Positions 1 through 6,448 of a stretch of DNA of 8,313 nucleotides are shown piece by piece. Position 1 is the first letter of the stretch; every line of letters starts with the position of its first letter. The DNA lies in contig CAILTZ010000775.1 of NCBI GenBank assembly GCA_903837255.1, positions 1 to 8,313 of the forward strand, in the 5' to 3' direction. The notes under the pieces are model-generated. The model was not told the origin of the DNA, ran no database searches, and worked only from the letters and a program-made list of their open reading frames with translations. A program made the translations under genes and the position numbers. This DNA is from an uncultured Pirellula sp. GTDB lineage: Bacteria; Planctomycetota; Planctomycetia; Pirellulales; Pirellulaceae.

Positions 1-2460
1 CCGATCTGGGTCATGGCCGTCTTGCCCTATGGAGCCACCTCCCAAGACACTGGCGAGTTTATGCTCGGTCGAATCGCCGTCACGCCGGTATTTTTGGAGA
101 GCACTGGTGCCGTTAGCACCGAGGACTGGACACCGGCTTATGTCGAAGCCGTCATGGGGAACATCCAAAGCGGCCTGCAGTGGTGGAATCAGCTTCTAGC
201 CAAGAAGAGTTCCGTACACACCTTGGACTGGGTGATCGATCGGACCTACGTCGACAACCGTCTGCCGATCACCTATGAACCGATCAACATGACCTCCGAA
301 GGCTATCTTCAGTGGGGCACTCAGTTTCTTCAAGGCGTCGGTTTTAATACGTCTAGCGATTTTGAAACCAACATCCGTTCCTTTAACCACGCTCAGCGTG
401 ACAAGCTCAACACCGATTGGTCCTTTACGATTTTCGTCGTCAACGCGATGAAAGATGTCGACGGAAGCTTTGCCCCTGGTGGCTCTTTTTCCCGAGCCTT
501 TGCGTTTGCAGGGGGCCTTTTCGAGGTCATTCCATCGAGCCGCCCGAATTCGACTTACACCCACGAGACCGGACACATCTTTTGGGCCAGGGATGAATAC
601 AGTGGTGGCGGAAATTTCTACGATAAACGCGGCTATTACAACGCTCAGAACACCAATGCGATCGACCTGAACCCGACTCCGAATTTTCAGCAGCAATCGA
701 GCATCATGTCCTCAGGCTCTTCGCTGACGACCGCCTTTAACCAGATCATTTCGCCAGAAGCGACCTTGGCCCAAATCGGATGGCGAGACTCCGATAACGA
801 CGGGATCTTTGATGTCCTGGGTGTTCCTCTCAAGCTCGAAGGTACCGGTCGATTTAGTCCGCAGTTCAAGACCTACTCGTTCAGTGGTCGAGCCTCGGTT
901 CAAACACTCCCAAATCGCAATTCCTCGGGAACTCAAAACGACATTACCCTCAACAAGGTTCGGCGCATCGAGTACCGGATCGATGCCGGGCCATGGACTT
1001 CGATTCAGACTGCCGACGCCTACACCGTCGACCTGAATCTCCAAATCCCGATCTTGGATTCGCAAATCGGCAAGACGATCGAAATCCGAGCGATGGAAAC
1101 CAAGCTGGCGCTCTCCAGCAACATTTTCAGTGGCGTGATCGGCAGCGCCCCGGACGTGACCGACAAGCAGGGAGTCCAAGGCTTCGTGTGGAGAGACAAC
1201 AACAAGAATGGGCAATGGGACCCCTTGGAAAACGGGATTCCCAATGCGACCGTCACCATCGTTAACAGCAACAACCAGTCGATCTCGCTCCAAACGTTCA
1301 TCGATCCAGACAGCTATGCAACGGGAAACCTGTCGGGTAAACAAGGCACCGCGCCTAACCAAGTCCTGATCGACACGATAGGCAACGACTCGCAGGGACT
1401 CGTTGGAGTCTATCCGAAGGACAACCTCAGCGGGCCGAAATTCTTCAAGCCTTATTCGTTCTGGGCCAAGCGCTACGTCGATTCCTACTACGACGAAGAC
1501 CTCCAACTGCGAGCTCGGTTCGACCAACCTCAGTCCTATGTGTCCATCGAAGCGATCGCGCAGGCCGATGGTAGCAACGTGCGCATGGACGCTTTTGATG
1601 CCAACGGAAACCTCGTCGCGAGATTCGAGCGCAAGGGCTTGCTTCGCGACCAGCGCATCACGATGGAGGTCTCCTCAGGCAGCCCAGCGATTAGGACCAT
1701 TGTCGCCCGAGGATTCCAAAACTCCTTTGTCATGCTCGATCACTTGAAGTTCGGGCCCAAAACCCAAACCACGACGGCCAGCGACGGAAGCTACTTCCTG
1801 TCGAATCTTCCAGCAGGAAACTATCGGCTGCTAGTGAATTCCAACATCGCGGGCTTTCAGAACTCCAACACACCCGACGGGGTCATCCAAGTCGCTTACG
1901 GCTCTGGGACGACTGTCATGCACGTGGATTTTGGAGGGTACCCTCCACCGAGCCCATGGCAAAATGAAATTTTTCCTGAGGATATCACTGGCGATCAGAG
2001 CGTTAGCCCCTTGGATGTGCTGACACTCATCAACGACATCAACACGAAATCTTCAAGGCCGCTTACCGATGACCCGCAGGGCGTTGCTCCGTATTTAGAT
2101 GCCAACGGAGATCGATTCCTCAGCCCGCTCGATGTGCTGATGGTCATCAACTACATCAACCGCTCTGGGGGAGGCGAAGGCGAAGCTGCACCGATGCTTG
2201 AACAACAAGAGTCCGTCCCTAGTGGTCCAACTCGGTTGTCCTCATTCGTCTTCGACCGCGACGAATCGCTCGGTAGCAAAGTGCTGTACCGATCCAATGC
2301 GTTTGGGTTACCCCAGCAAGGCCCCGATCGATGCGGCTGCCCGGGCTGCACGAGTTTCTTGGCAGGCGAGGGTGAGGGGACGACTGATGGTAAACATCGT
2401 CTGGTTCCTGAGCATTGGGTAAAAGACGATCTGTTTTCGCAATGGAACCGATCTGTCTGA
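1..2460 (+). CDS. Large secreted dockerin-containing protein with metallopeptidase-like site (5' partial)
   Basis: The reading frame is open from the first base, so the true start lies upstream; the ATG at 13 is probably internal. Residues below are counted from that Met. HETGH (184-188) followed by IFWARDEY is a zinc-peptidase HExxH site. D194 sits where metzincins place their third ligand, and SIMSS (230-234) could be a Met-turn. The DEY ending also recalls the M64 (IgA peptidase) pattern. DSDNDGIFD (259-267) looks calcium-binding. Residues about 280-375 are beta-rich and Ig-like. An SdrD/Cna-B-like domain begins at about 387 (GFVWRDNNKNGQWD) and its typical end appears only at 586-609 (SDGSYFLSNLPAGNYRL), with another beta-rich region between. 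Two dockerin repeats (about 656-679 and 695-717; DITGD and DANGD, each followed by SPLDVL) precede a 98-residue tail with CGCPGC. It is inferred to be an exported or surface protein. The protease call is moderate and the dockerin call is strong. It is convergent with the next gene. Confidence 0.85.
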   Translation, partial: PIWVMAVLPYGATSQDTGEFMLGRIAVTPVFLESTGAVSTEDWTPAYVEAVMGNIQSGLQWWNQLLAKKSSVHTLDWVIDRTYVDNRLPITYEPINMTSEGYLQWGTQFLQGVGFNTSSDFETNIRSFNHAQRDKLNTDWSFTIFVVNAMKDVDGSFAPGGSFSRAFAFAGGLFEVIPSSRPNSTYTHETGHIFWARDEYSGGGNFYDKRGYYNAQNTNAIDLNPTPNFQQQSSIMSSGSSLTTAFNQIISPEATLAQIGWRDSDNDGIFDVLGVPLKLEGTGRFSPQFKTYSFSGRASVQTLPNRNSSGTQNDITLNKVRRIEYRIDAGPWTSIQTADAYTVDLNLQIPILDSQIGKTIEIRAMETKLALSSNIFSGVIGSAPDVTDKQGVQGFVWRDNNKNGQWDPLENGIPNATVTIVNSNNQSISLQTFIDPDSYATGNLSGKQGTAPNQVLIDTIGNDSQGLVGVYPKDNLSGPKFFKPYSFWAKRYVDSYYDEDLQLRARFDQPQSYVSIEAIAQADGSNVRMDAFDANGNLVARFERKGLLRDQRITMEVSSGSPAIRTIVARGFQNSFVMLDHLKFGPKTQTTTASDGSYFLSNLPAGNYRLLVNSNIAGFQNSNTPDGVIQVAYGSGTTVMHVDFGGYPPPSPWQNEIFPEDITGDQSVSPLDVLTLINDINTKSSRPLTDDPQGVAPYLDANGDRFLSPLDVLMVINYINRSGGGEGEAAPMLEQQESVPSGPTRLSSFVFDRDESLGSKVLYRSNAFGLPQQGPDRCGCPGCTSFLAGEGEGTTDGKHRLVPEHWVKDDLFSQWNRSV
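1975..2163 (+). other. Type I dockerin repeat pair (domain within the first CDS)
   Basis: Two related segments of about 23 residues carry the calcium-loop pattern D-x-x-G-D-x-x-x-S-P-L-D-V-L followed by an I-N helix end (TLINDIN and VINYIN). They are separated by a short linker. In cellulosomes dockerins bind cohesins. Planctomycete genomes carry many dockerin-type proteins whose partners are mostly unknown, so complex formation is not implied here. Confidence 0.85.
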
Positions 2461-2482
2461 TCTGTCTGATCCGTCTGATCAG
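2450..2482. repeat. 9-bp tandem repeat spanning two convergent gene ends
   Basis: The unit GATCTGTCT occurs at 2450-2458 and 2459-2467, then as GATCCGTCT at 2468-2476, followed by a partial GATCAG at 2477-2482. It contains the last codons and TGA of the plus-strand dockerin gene and the TGA of the minus-strand TPR gene. TCTGATCAGA at 2474-2483 is a perfect 10-bp palindrome. TCTGATC (2456-2462) can pair with GATCAGA (2477-2483) to give a 7-bp stem with a 14-nt loop. No adjacent T-run makes it a standard intrinsic terminator on either strand. Confidence 0.75.
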
Positions 2483-3813
2483 AGCTCAGGCTCAAACGCT
2501 TGATCGTTATCGATGGCTTTTTTTAGCTTGTCACAAATCTCTTTCTGATCTTCGCTGGCGAGTTTCATTGCGGCCTCGAGCTGCTCGATTGCCAGTTCTT
2601 TTTTCTTGGCCGAATGCAATGCGACGGATAGAACGTAGTGAGAGTACCAAGTTGCAGGAATCTCATCCTCGTGAGCATCGGTGGCCAGAGTCACCGCGCG
2701 ACCTGCGTTGCTTGGGGTTTTTGCGACACGCTTGACGTAGAGCAACGCCAGTGCTCGTTTAGAATCTCGGGCAATGGCGGGCACGGTTGTCAATGCCTTC
2801 CACTCGGTCTCCGCGATATTGAGTTGATCCTGCTTGCAGGCCAGTCGAGCTCTTAGCCAACGGCAATACGGATTGGTGCGATCGAGCTTGATCGAGTTTT
2901 GCATCGCGAGTTTCGATTCACGTTCTTTGTCCATGCCTTCAAACACCAGAGCTTTGCACATCAAGGCGATTGGTTGCATCGGTCCCGGTGCGTCGACCAA
3001 GGGGTCCAAGAGTTGCTTGGCTTGTGAGTAATCACTTTGGTTGGTCAGCAGCAGTGCTTCGGCGAGTTGGGCCGGCGCGTTGTCTTTATCGCGGTCTTGA
3101 AGGGCTTTCAAAGCGGCTTGTGTTTCTTGGGACGAGAAAGCTTTTTGCGGGTCGGTGTAGCTCCAGTACTTTTCGAAGAATCGGTCGCCGCCGGATTGCC
3201 ATTGGCGATAATCTTCTTCGACCTTCATCACCTTTTGAATCGTTTCGAATCGGGCGCGAATGGTTCGTTGGGCTTCGATTCCAAGCTGCTGGAGTTCTTG
3301 GCCCCGCATGAAGGTATTCATGTTCTCCATCATGCGGTTGACCATGAGCTGCTGTTGCAACTGCTGACGCATCGCCAGATCGTTTGCTGAGTTATTCCCA
3401 CCAGGAGCCGATCCGATGCTGCCGATGGAATTAGAAAGTTGCATCGAGTTCATGGCCGACTGAAGCGCCGCGAACTGCTTGATAACCCCTTCATTTTGAA
3501 TCTGGCTCCATTTGGCTTCGGTCTGTTTGAGCGAGGTCTGGAGGGACTCGTAACTCTCTACGAGCTTGTCTTTTTGCTTGAGGTAGTCATCGTAATCCTC
3601 ATGGACTTTTCGGATAGCTTTTTCAAGCTTGACAGCAGTATCCGAGACGATGTCGGCTGGGGGTGGGTCCTGAGCGGCATCCTGGGGGCCGGCCCAAGCT
3701 GAACTTGGGGCTAAAGATCCCAAGACGAGCGTCGCTGCGAAAAGAGCTCTACAAAAATTCAGAGCCAAGAAACAATTAGCCAAGGGGAACCGACAAGCAA
3801 CTCGCGAAGCCAT
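2479..3813 (-). CDS. Exported coiled-coil/TPR-like protein, unrecognised family
   Basis: The 444-residue product has a long signal peptide: a basic, hydrophobic N-terminus ending in SSAWA, with probable cleavage near residue 41. It should therefore be exported, probably to the periplasm. Residues about 55-105 are charged and heptad-like (coiled coil). Residues about 110-175 are rich in Gln, Met, Asn and Ser, with a Gly/Asn linker at 131-144. From about 230 to 425 there are repeated helical hairpins with TPR-like Ala/Leu spacing (for example AQLAEALLLTNQSDYSQAKQLL, 248-269, and AIEQLEAAMKLA, 408-419). TPR arrays usually act as protein-binding scaffolds; no catalytic motif is visible. The ATG is preceded by AAGGAG with an 8-nt spacer, which supports this start. 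It lies 90 nt downstream of the lipoprotein gene on the same strand. I do not recognise a named family, and the specific role is unknown. Confidence 0.85.
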   Translation of the reverse strand: MASRVACRFPLANCFLALNFCRALFAATLVLGSLAPSSAWAGPQDAAQDPPPADIVSDTAVKLEKAIRKVHEDYDDYLKQKDKLVESYESLQTSLKQTEAKWSQIQNEGVIKQFAALQSAMNSMQLSNSIGSIGSAPGGNNSANDLAMRQQLQQQLMVNRMMENMNTFMRGQELQQLGIEAQRTIRARFETIQKVMKVEEDYRQWQSGGDRFFEKYWSYTDPQKAFSSQETQAALKALQDRDKDNAPAQLAEALLLTNQSDYSQAKQLLDPLVDAPGPMQPIALMCKALVFEGMDKERESKLAMQNSIKLDRTNPYCRWLRARLACKQDQLNIAETEWKALTTVPAIARDSKRALALLYVKRVAKTPSNAGRAVTLATDAHEDEIPATWYSHYVLSVALHSAKKKELAIEQLEAAMKLASEDQKEICDKLKKAIDNDQAFEPEL

Positions 3814-3821
3814 CGCGGAGG

Positions 3822-3827
3822 CTCCTT
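3822..3827 (-). promoter_or_regulatory. Ribosome binding site of the TPR gene
   Basis: The minus strand reads AAGGAG, then 8 nt, then ATG at 3813. This is the best Shine-Dalgarno match in the window and fixes the start that includes the signal peptide. Confidence 0.7.
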
Positions 3828-3875
3828 GATATTTAGAGATTGAGTCGAACCGTGCATTGAGAAACCAATTGTTCC

Positions 3876-3904
3876 AGTATAGTGATCATCTCGTCGGATG
3901 TCGC
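3876..3904 (-). promoter_or_regulatory. Possible sigma70-type promoter for the TPR gene
   Basis: On the minus strand, GCGACA (4 of 6 to TTGACA; positions 3904-3899) is followed by a 17-nt spacer and TATACT (5 of 6 to TATAAT; 3881-3876). The -35 touches the lipoprotein stop codon, and the -10 lies about 60 nt before the TPR start. The layout would allow separate transcription of the last gene. The match is by eye only, and planctomycete promoter consensus may differ. Confidence 0.35.
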
Positions 3905-5361
3905 TATTTTTTGATCTCGAATTCGGACTTTGAAGTGCCGAATTTGTTCCCGTGGAGATCCTCCATGGTCAGGATCAGCTCGTATTTTCCTGCGTCGATG
4001 CTCGGTGGCATGAAGATCATGTAGACCAGGAAAAAGTCTCGCCGCTGATTGCTGCACAGATCCGGCTCCATTGGCAAGGCCTGTTCGACAACCCGCTTGC
4101 CTTGGGAATCGCGGATTTCGTAAGTCCCACGGACCTTGGTTTCGTAGCCTTCTCGAACCTTTTGGCTCGTGACGTTCTCAAGCTCGCAGTAAAGAAGAAG
4201 TTGTTGATCGGGCGTGAAGCAATTCTTTTCGAACTTGTGGGTCACACCGTACCCGTCGACTTGGGTGCAAAAGACCGGCGAACTGACCTGTAGGTTGCTA
4301 AGCGCCGCGAGTTGCCTGTCGGCGAGCTTTTGCTCGGCTGCGACTTGGGCCCAGTGTCGAGGCCGGCTGGGGTTGGAATCCGGGCTGGTGGCTTGAAACA
4401 AGGCGCTGAGTTGATGGTCTAGGTACTCCTGTTCACGAGGACTTGCCCCGGAGATCGGACGTTGGGCAAGCTCGAGTTTGCGCTGGGCCAGATACAAAAG
4501 CCGCAGGGTCATCTCATGGTGCAATCGCATCGCGGGCTCCATCTCGCTGGAGGCTTCGAGCAATTTTTCAAGAGCCACGACCGATTGATTCAGTTCATGC
4601 GTCCAGCGATTCGGATCCTTGGGGTCCAGCCCGACCGGTTTGTCGTAGGGGAGCTCCCCACTGATTTTCTTTCGCAACGCCGACTGGTATTCGCCAGGCA
4701 GCAGCGACAAGGCTCCTTGGACATCGACCTCGGATAGCCCTGAATCCCGCACTTCTTTGGAGCTTTCGGGCTTGGTTGCCGGTTCTGTAGTCGCAGGTTG
4801 TGTAGTTGCAGGGCCGGTTGCGGAGGCTTGAACAACGGAGGCTTGAACAACGGAGGCTTGTGCAGTGGCCGATTGTGCAGTGGCCGTTTGTGCAGGGGTC
4901 TCGTCGTCCGGCGTGTTCGAGACGATGGCAGGCAGAGTGGCCAGTGTTGCTGCCAAATTGTTTTGAGGTTTGCTTTCGATCTCCTTGGGGGCACTAGCAG
5001 CAGTTCGCGGAGCTGGAATCTTCGCTAGATCAGGATTTTGATCGACCGTTGGCGCAGTTTCCTTTTGGCGATCTCTAGGCAATGTCACGCGCGATGGTTT
5101 CTGTGAAGCATTGGCGCGAGGAGAGGTATTCTTGGGGGATTGACCAGCCGGTCCGATTTTTGTGTCACGCTCGTTTGGGATACTGGGGTGTTCCCAATCG
5201 TCGGAGCCCTCCTCGTTGGCAAATCCCAGTAGCGACTTGGAATTCGAGCGATTCCACCAAGTTTGGCAACCTGCGAAGCTCGTTACAAGCATCGCTAGGC
5301 CAAGCAGACCGAGGCTTACGGGCCGTCGATTGATCACTGGGATTCTCATCATGGACCTCAT
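3904..5361 (-). CDS. Putative lipoprotein with Ala/Thr/Pro repeat linker and C-terminal beta-rich domain
   Basis: The N-terminus has two Arg, a hydrophobic stretch (GLLGLAMLVTSF) and then AGC, a lipobox-like site with Cys32 as the probable lipidated residue; the -3 residue is Phe, which is unusual. Residues about 33-210 are low complexity and include a 5-residue repeat tract (about 156-200). Residues about 211-355 are mainly helical. Residues about 360-485 alternate beta-like strands and end in GKYELILTMEDLHGN, suggesting a beta-sandwich. No enzyme motif is seen and I do not recognise the family. The first ATG (5361) overlaps the parA stop as ATGA. Two further in-frame ATGs follow at 5352 and 5349. 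A GAGG lies 3 and 6 nt before these, so the true start may be 5349. All three keep the lipobox. The overlap implies translational coupling to parA. The product is likely anchored in a membrane by its lipid. Confidence 0.8.
   Translation of the reverse strand: MRSMMRIPVINRRPVSLGLLGLAMLVTSFAGCQTWWNRSNSKSLLGFANEEGSDDWEHPSIPNERDTKIGPAGQSPKNTSPRANASQKPSRVTLPRDRQKETAPTVDQNPDLAKIPAPRTAASAPKEIESKPQNNLAATLATLPAIVSNTPDDETPAQTATAQSATAQASVVQASVVQASATGPATTQPATTEPATKPESSKEVRDSGLSEVDVQGALSLLPGEYQSALRKKISGELPYDKPVGLDPKDPNRWTHELNQSVVALEKLLEASSEMEPAMRLHHEMTLRLLYLAQRKLELAQRPISGASPREQEYLDHQLSALFQATSPDSNPSRPRHWAQVAAEQKLADRQLAALSNLQVSSPVFCTQVDGYGVTHKFEKNCFTPDQQLLLYCELENVTSQKVREGYETKVRGTYEIRDSQGKRVVEQALPMEPDLCSNQRRDFFLVYMIFMPPSIDAGKYELILTMEDLHGNKFGTSKSEFEIKK
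4781..4896. repeat. 15-bp minisatellite-like tract inside the lipoprotein gene
   Basis: Consecutive 15-nt units of three types occur. A pair near GGTTGTGTAGTTGCA is at 4781-4795 and 4796-4810. Exact copies of CGGAGGCTTGAACAA are at 4821-4835 and 4836-4850, with a partial third from 4851. A pair TGCAGTGGCCGATTG and TGCAGTGGCCGTTTG is at 4861-4875 and 4876-4890, with a partial at 4891-4896. They encode five-residue steps such as VVQAS, TAQxA/S and TTxPA. The period is a multiple of three, so copy changes would keep the frame. Confidence 0.85.
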
Positions 5362-6218
5362 GGAGTGGACATTGCTATCGAAGCTGAATGGGTTAGTGGC
5401 AGGCTAGGCAAGTCAGAGCAGAGGGTGGAATTCGATGCGTTGAGGATTTCGCGAGCCAGGGCCATGTAGTCCTCAGCCCCGTTGCTTGTGGGCGCGTAAT
5501 CGAAGATCGATTGCCCGAAGCTCGGTGCCTCTGCCAAGCGGATGTTCCGGCGGATTTTGGTCTGGAAAAATTTTGCGCTGGCCCACACGGGGCTTTGCGC
5601 AGCGCTGGCTTTGAGAAACTCCTCGATGTCGTTGCTGACCTCGGCGGCCAAGCGGGTGCCGGACTCGTACATACAAAGGACGATCCCTTCGAGTCGCAGA
5701 GCTGGGTTGAGCCGCTTGGAGACGATCTCGATGGTCCGCAACAACTTGCTCAGCCCGTGCAGAGCCAGGAAGTGCGGTTGCATCGGTAAGTAGACTTCGT
5801 CGACGGCGGTCAAGGCATTGAGGGTTAAAACACCGAGCGAGGGAGGGCAATCGAGTATCAAAAAGTCAAATGGCTCGGTGACTTGTTCGAGTCGATCTCG
5901 CAAAATGACCTCGCGGCCAACCTCGCAGGCCAGCTCCATTTCGGCAGCGGCAAGATCCAGGTGTGAGGGGATCACAGAGAGTTTCTCAGTGACATCGCGG
6001 CGAACGTCGGTGATCTGCATCTCGTTGCAAAGCACGTCGTAGACGCTCGGCTCGCCTTCGCGAAGAGTCACCCCTAAATGCAAGGTTGCGTGAGCTTGGG
6101 GATCCAAGTCCAAGAGGCAGACGCGATGCCCGCAGGCAGCGATGCCGGCTGCAAGGTTCACCGCGGTGGTCGTTTTACCAACCCCACCTTTTTGATTGAT
6201 GACCGCAATTTTTCTCAT
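5358..6218 (-). CDS. parA: ParA/Soj-family ATPase
   Basis: The product is a cytoplasmic P-loop ATPase of the ParA/MinD superfamily. Members dimerise on ATP, usually bind DNA non-specifically, and position DNA or protein complexes. The deviant Walker A KGGVGKTT is at 10-17 with signature Lys10. Walker A'/switch I, DLDPQ, is at 37-41. Walker B, ILDCPP, is at 121-126. The ParA/Soj C-terminal signature IRRNIRLAEAPSFGQ is at 222-236, with Arg residues that may contact DNA, and NGAEDYMALAREIL is at 246-259. Length is normal apart from a tail of about 25 residues after 261. Chromosomal Soj proteins usually have DPQGNAT where this one has DPQAHAT. The start is fixed by MRKIAVINQKGG; no clear Shine-Dalgarno lies upstream, so the start may be SD-independent. 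It is first in a minus-strand cluster, with its TGA overlapping the lipoprotein ATG. No parB follows, so it may not be the chromosome segregation ParA. Confidence 0.95.
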   Translation of the reverse strand: MRKIAVINQKGGVGKTTTAVNLAAGIAACGHRVCLLDLDPQAHATLHLGVTLREGEPSVYDVLCNEMQITDVRRDVTEKLSVIPSHLDLAAAEMELACEVGREVILRDRLEQVTEPFDFLILDCPPSLGVLTLNALTAVDEVYLPMQPHFLALHGLSKLLRTIEIVSKRLNPALRLEGIVLCMYESGTRLAAEVSNDIEEFLKASAAQSPVWASAKFFQTKIRRNIRLAEAPSFGQSIFDYAPTSNGAEDYMALAREILNASNSTLCSDLPSLPLTHSASIAMSTP

Positions 6219-6242
6219 ACAAAACCATTACCCAAAACCAGC

Positions 6243-6258
6243 AACTCAAAAACTCAAA
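6243..6258. repeat. 8-bp tandem repeat in the parA leader
   Basis: AACTCAAA occurs twice in tandem at 6243-6250 and 6251-6258, followed by more A residues. On the parA-sense strand this is a T-rich leader 25-40 nt before the ATG. It has no assigned function and could simply be an A/T-rich low-complexity stretch. Confidence 0.5.
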
Positions 6259-6373
6259 AAGCCGATTTTTATCAACCGATTCCCTGTAGAAACCCGCCAA
6301 CCGAGCTACCGATGAGCTTCGTTCAGACACGCCCGACGCGACCGTCAGTTCTGGCGACACTAGCAGGTCTCCC

Positions 6374-6406
6374 CTGGTTATTTCCAGATCAATCTCGATA
6401 ATCTGG
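6374..6406. promoter_or_regulatory. Inverted repeats in the parA-tpiA divergent region
   Basis: CCAGAT (6384-6389) and ATCTGG (6401-6406) form a perfect 6-bp inverted repeat with an 11-nt spacer. CTGG (6374-6377) can alternatively pair with CCAG (6384-6387). GATAAT at 6397-6402 matches a -10 box at 5 of 6 for plus-strand tpiA transcription, but only a weak -35 (TGGTTA, 6375-6380, 16-nt spacer) is present. The arrangement could be an operator over the tpiA promoter, or an RNA hairpin in the leader. Confidence 0.3.
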
Positions 6407-6439
6407 CTTGCCCGGTTACGGAATTTCGCTCGCTTGTGC

Positions 6440-6445
6440 AAAGGA
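6440..6445 (+). promoter_or_regulatory. Ribosome binding site of tpiA
   Basis: AAAGGA lies 3 nt before the ATG at 6449 and 9 nt before an in-frame GTG at 6455. It falls inside any coding region begun at the upstream TTG (6434), which argues against that start. Confidence 0.6.
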
Positions 6446-6448
6446 TCT

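Noticed and set aside
196..696. Minus-strand ORF of 166 codons opposite the protease region
   Set aside because: It is antisense to the HETGH-coding frame and shows no domain or signal of its own.
712..1527. Long minus-strand ORF (271 codons) opposite the dockerin gene
   Set aside because: It lies fully antisense to a frame with clear domains, has no recognisable motif, and its composition is that of a codon shadow.
2151..2495. Minus-strand ORF beginning with repeated SDQTDQTD
   Set aside because: It is the shadow of the 9-bp repeat and the dockerin gene tail; no start signal or family.
2500..2524. Possible intrinsic terminator for the dockerin gene (ATCG-TTAT-CGAT then T7)
   Set aside because: The stem is only 4 bp, the flanks do not pair, and it lies inside the coding end of the TPR gene.
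4798..5028. Plus-strand ORF with Gly/Asn/Leu and Cys repeats
   Set aside because: The repeats are only the antisense reading of the 15-bp tract in the lipoprotein gene.
6434..6448. TTG start giving tpiA five extra residues
   Set aside because: The Shine-Dalgarno AAAGGA would lie inside the coding region, and triosephosphate isomerases usually begin just before the GNWKMN strand.
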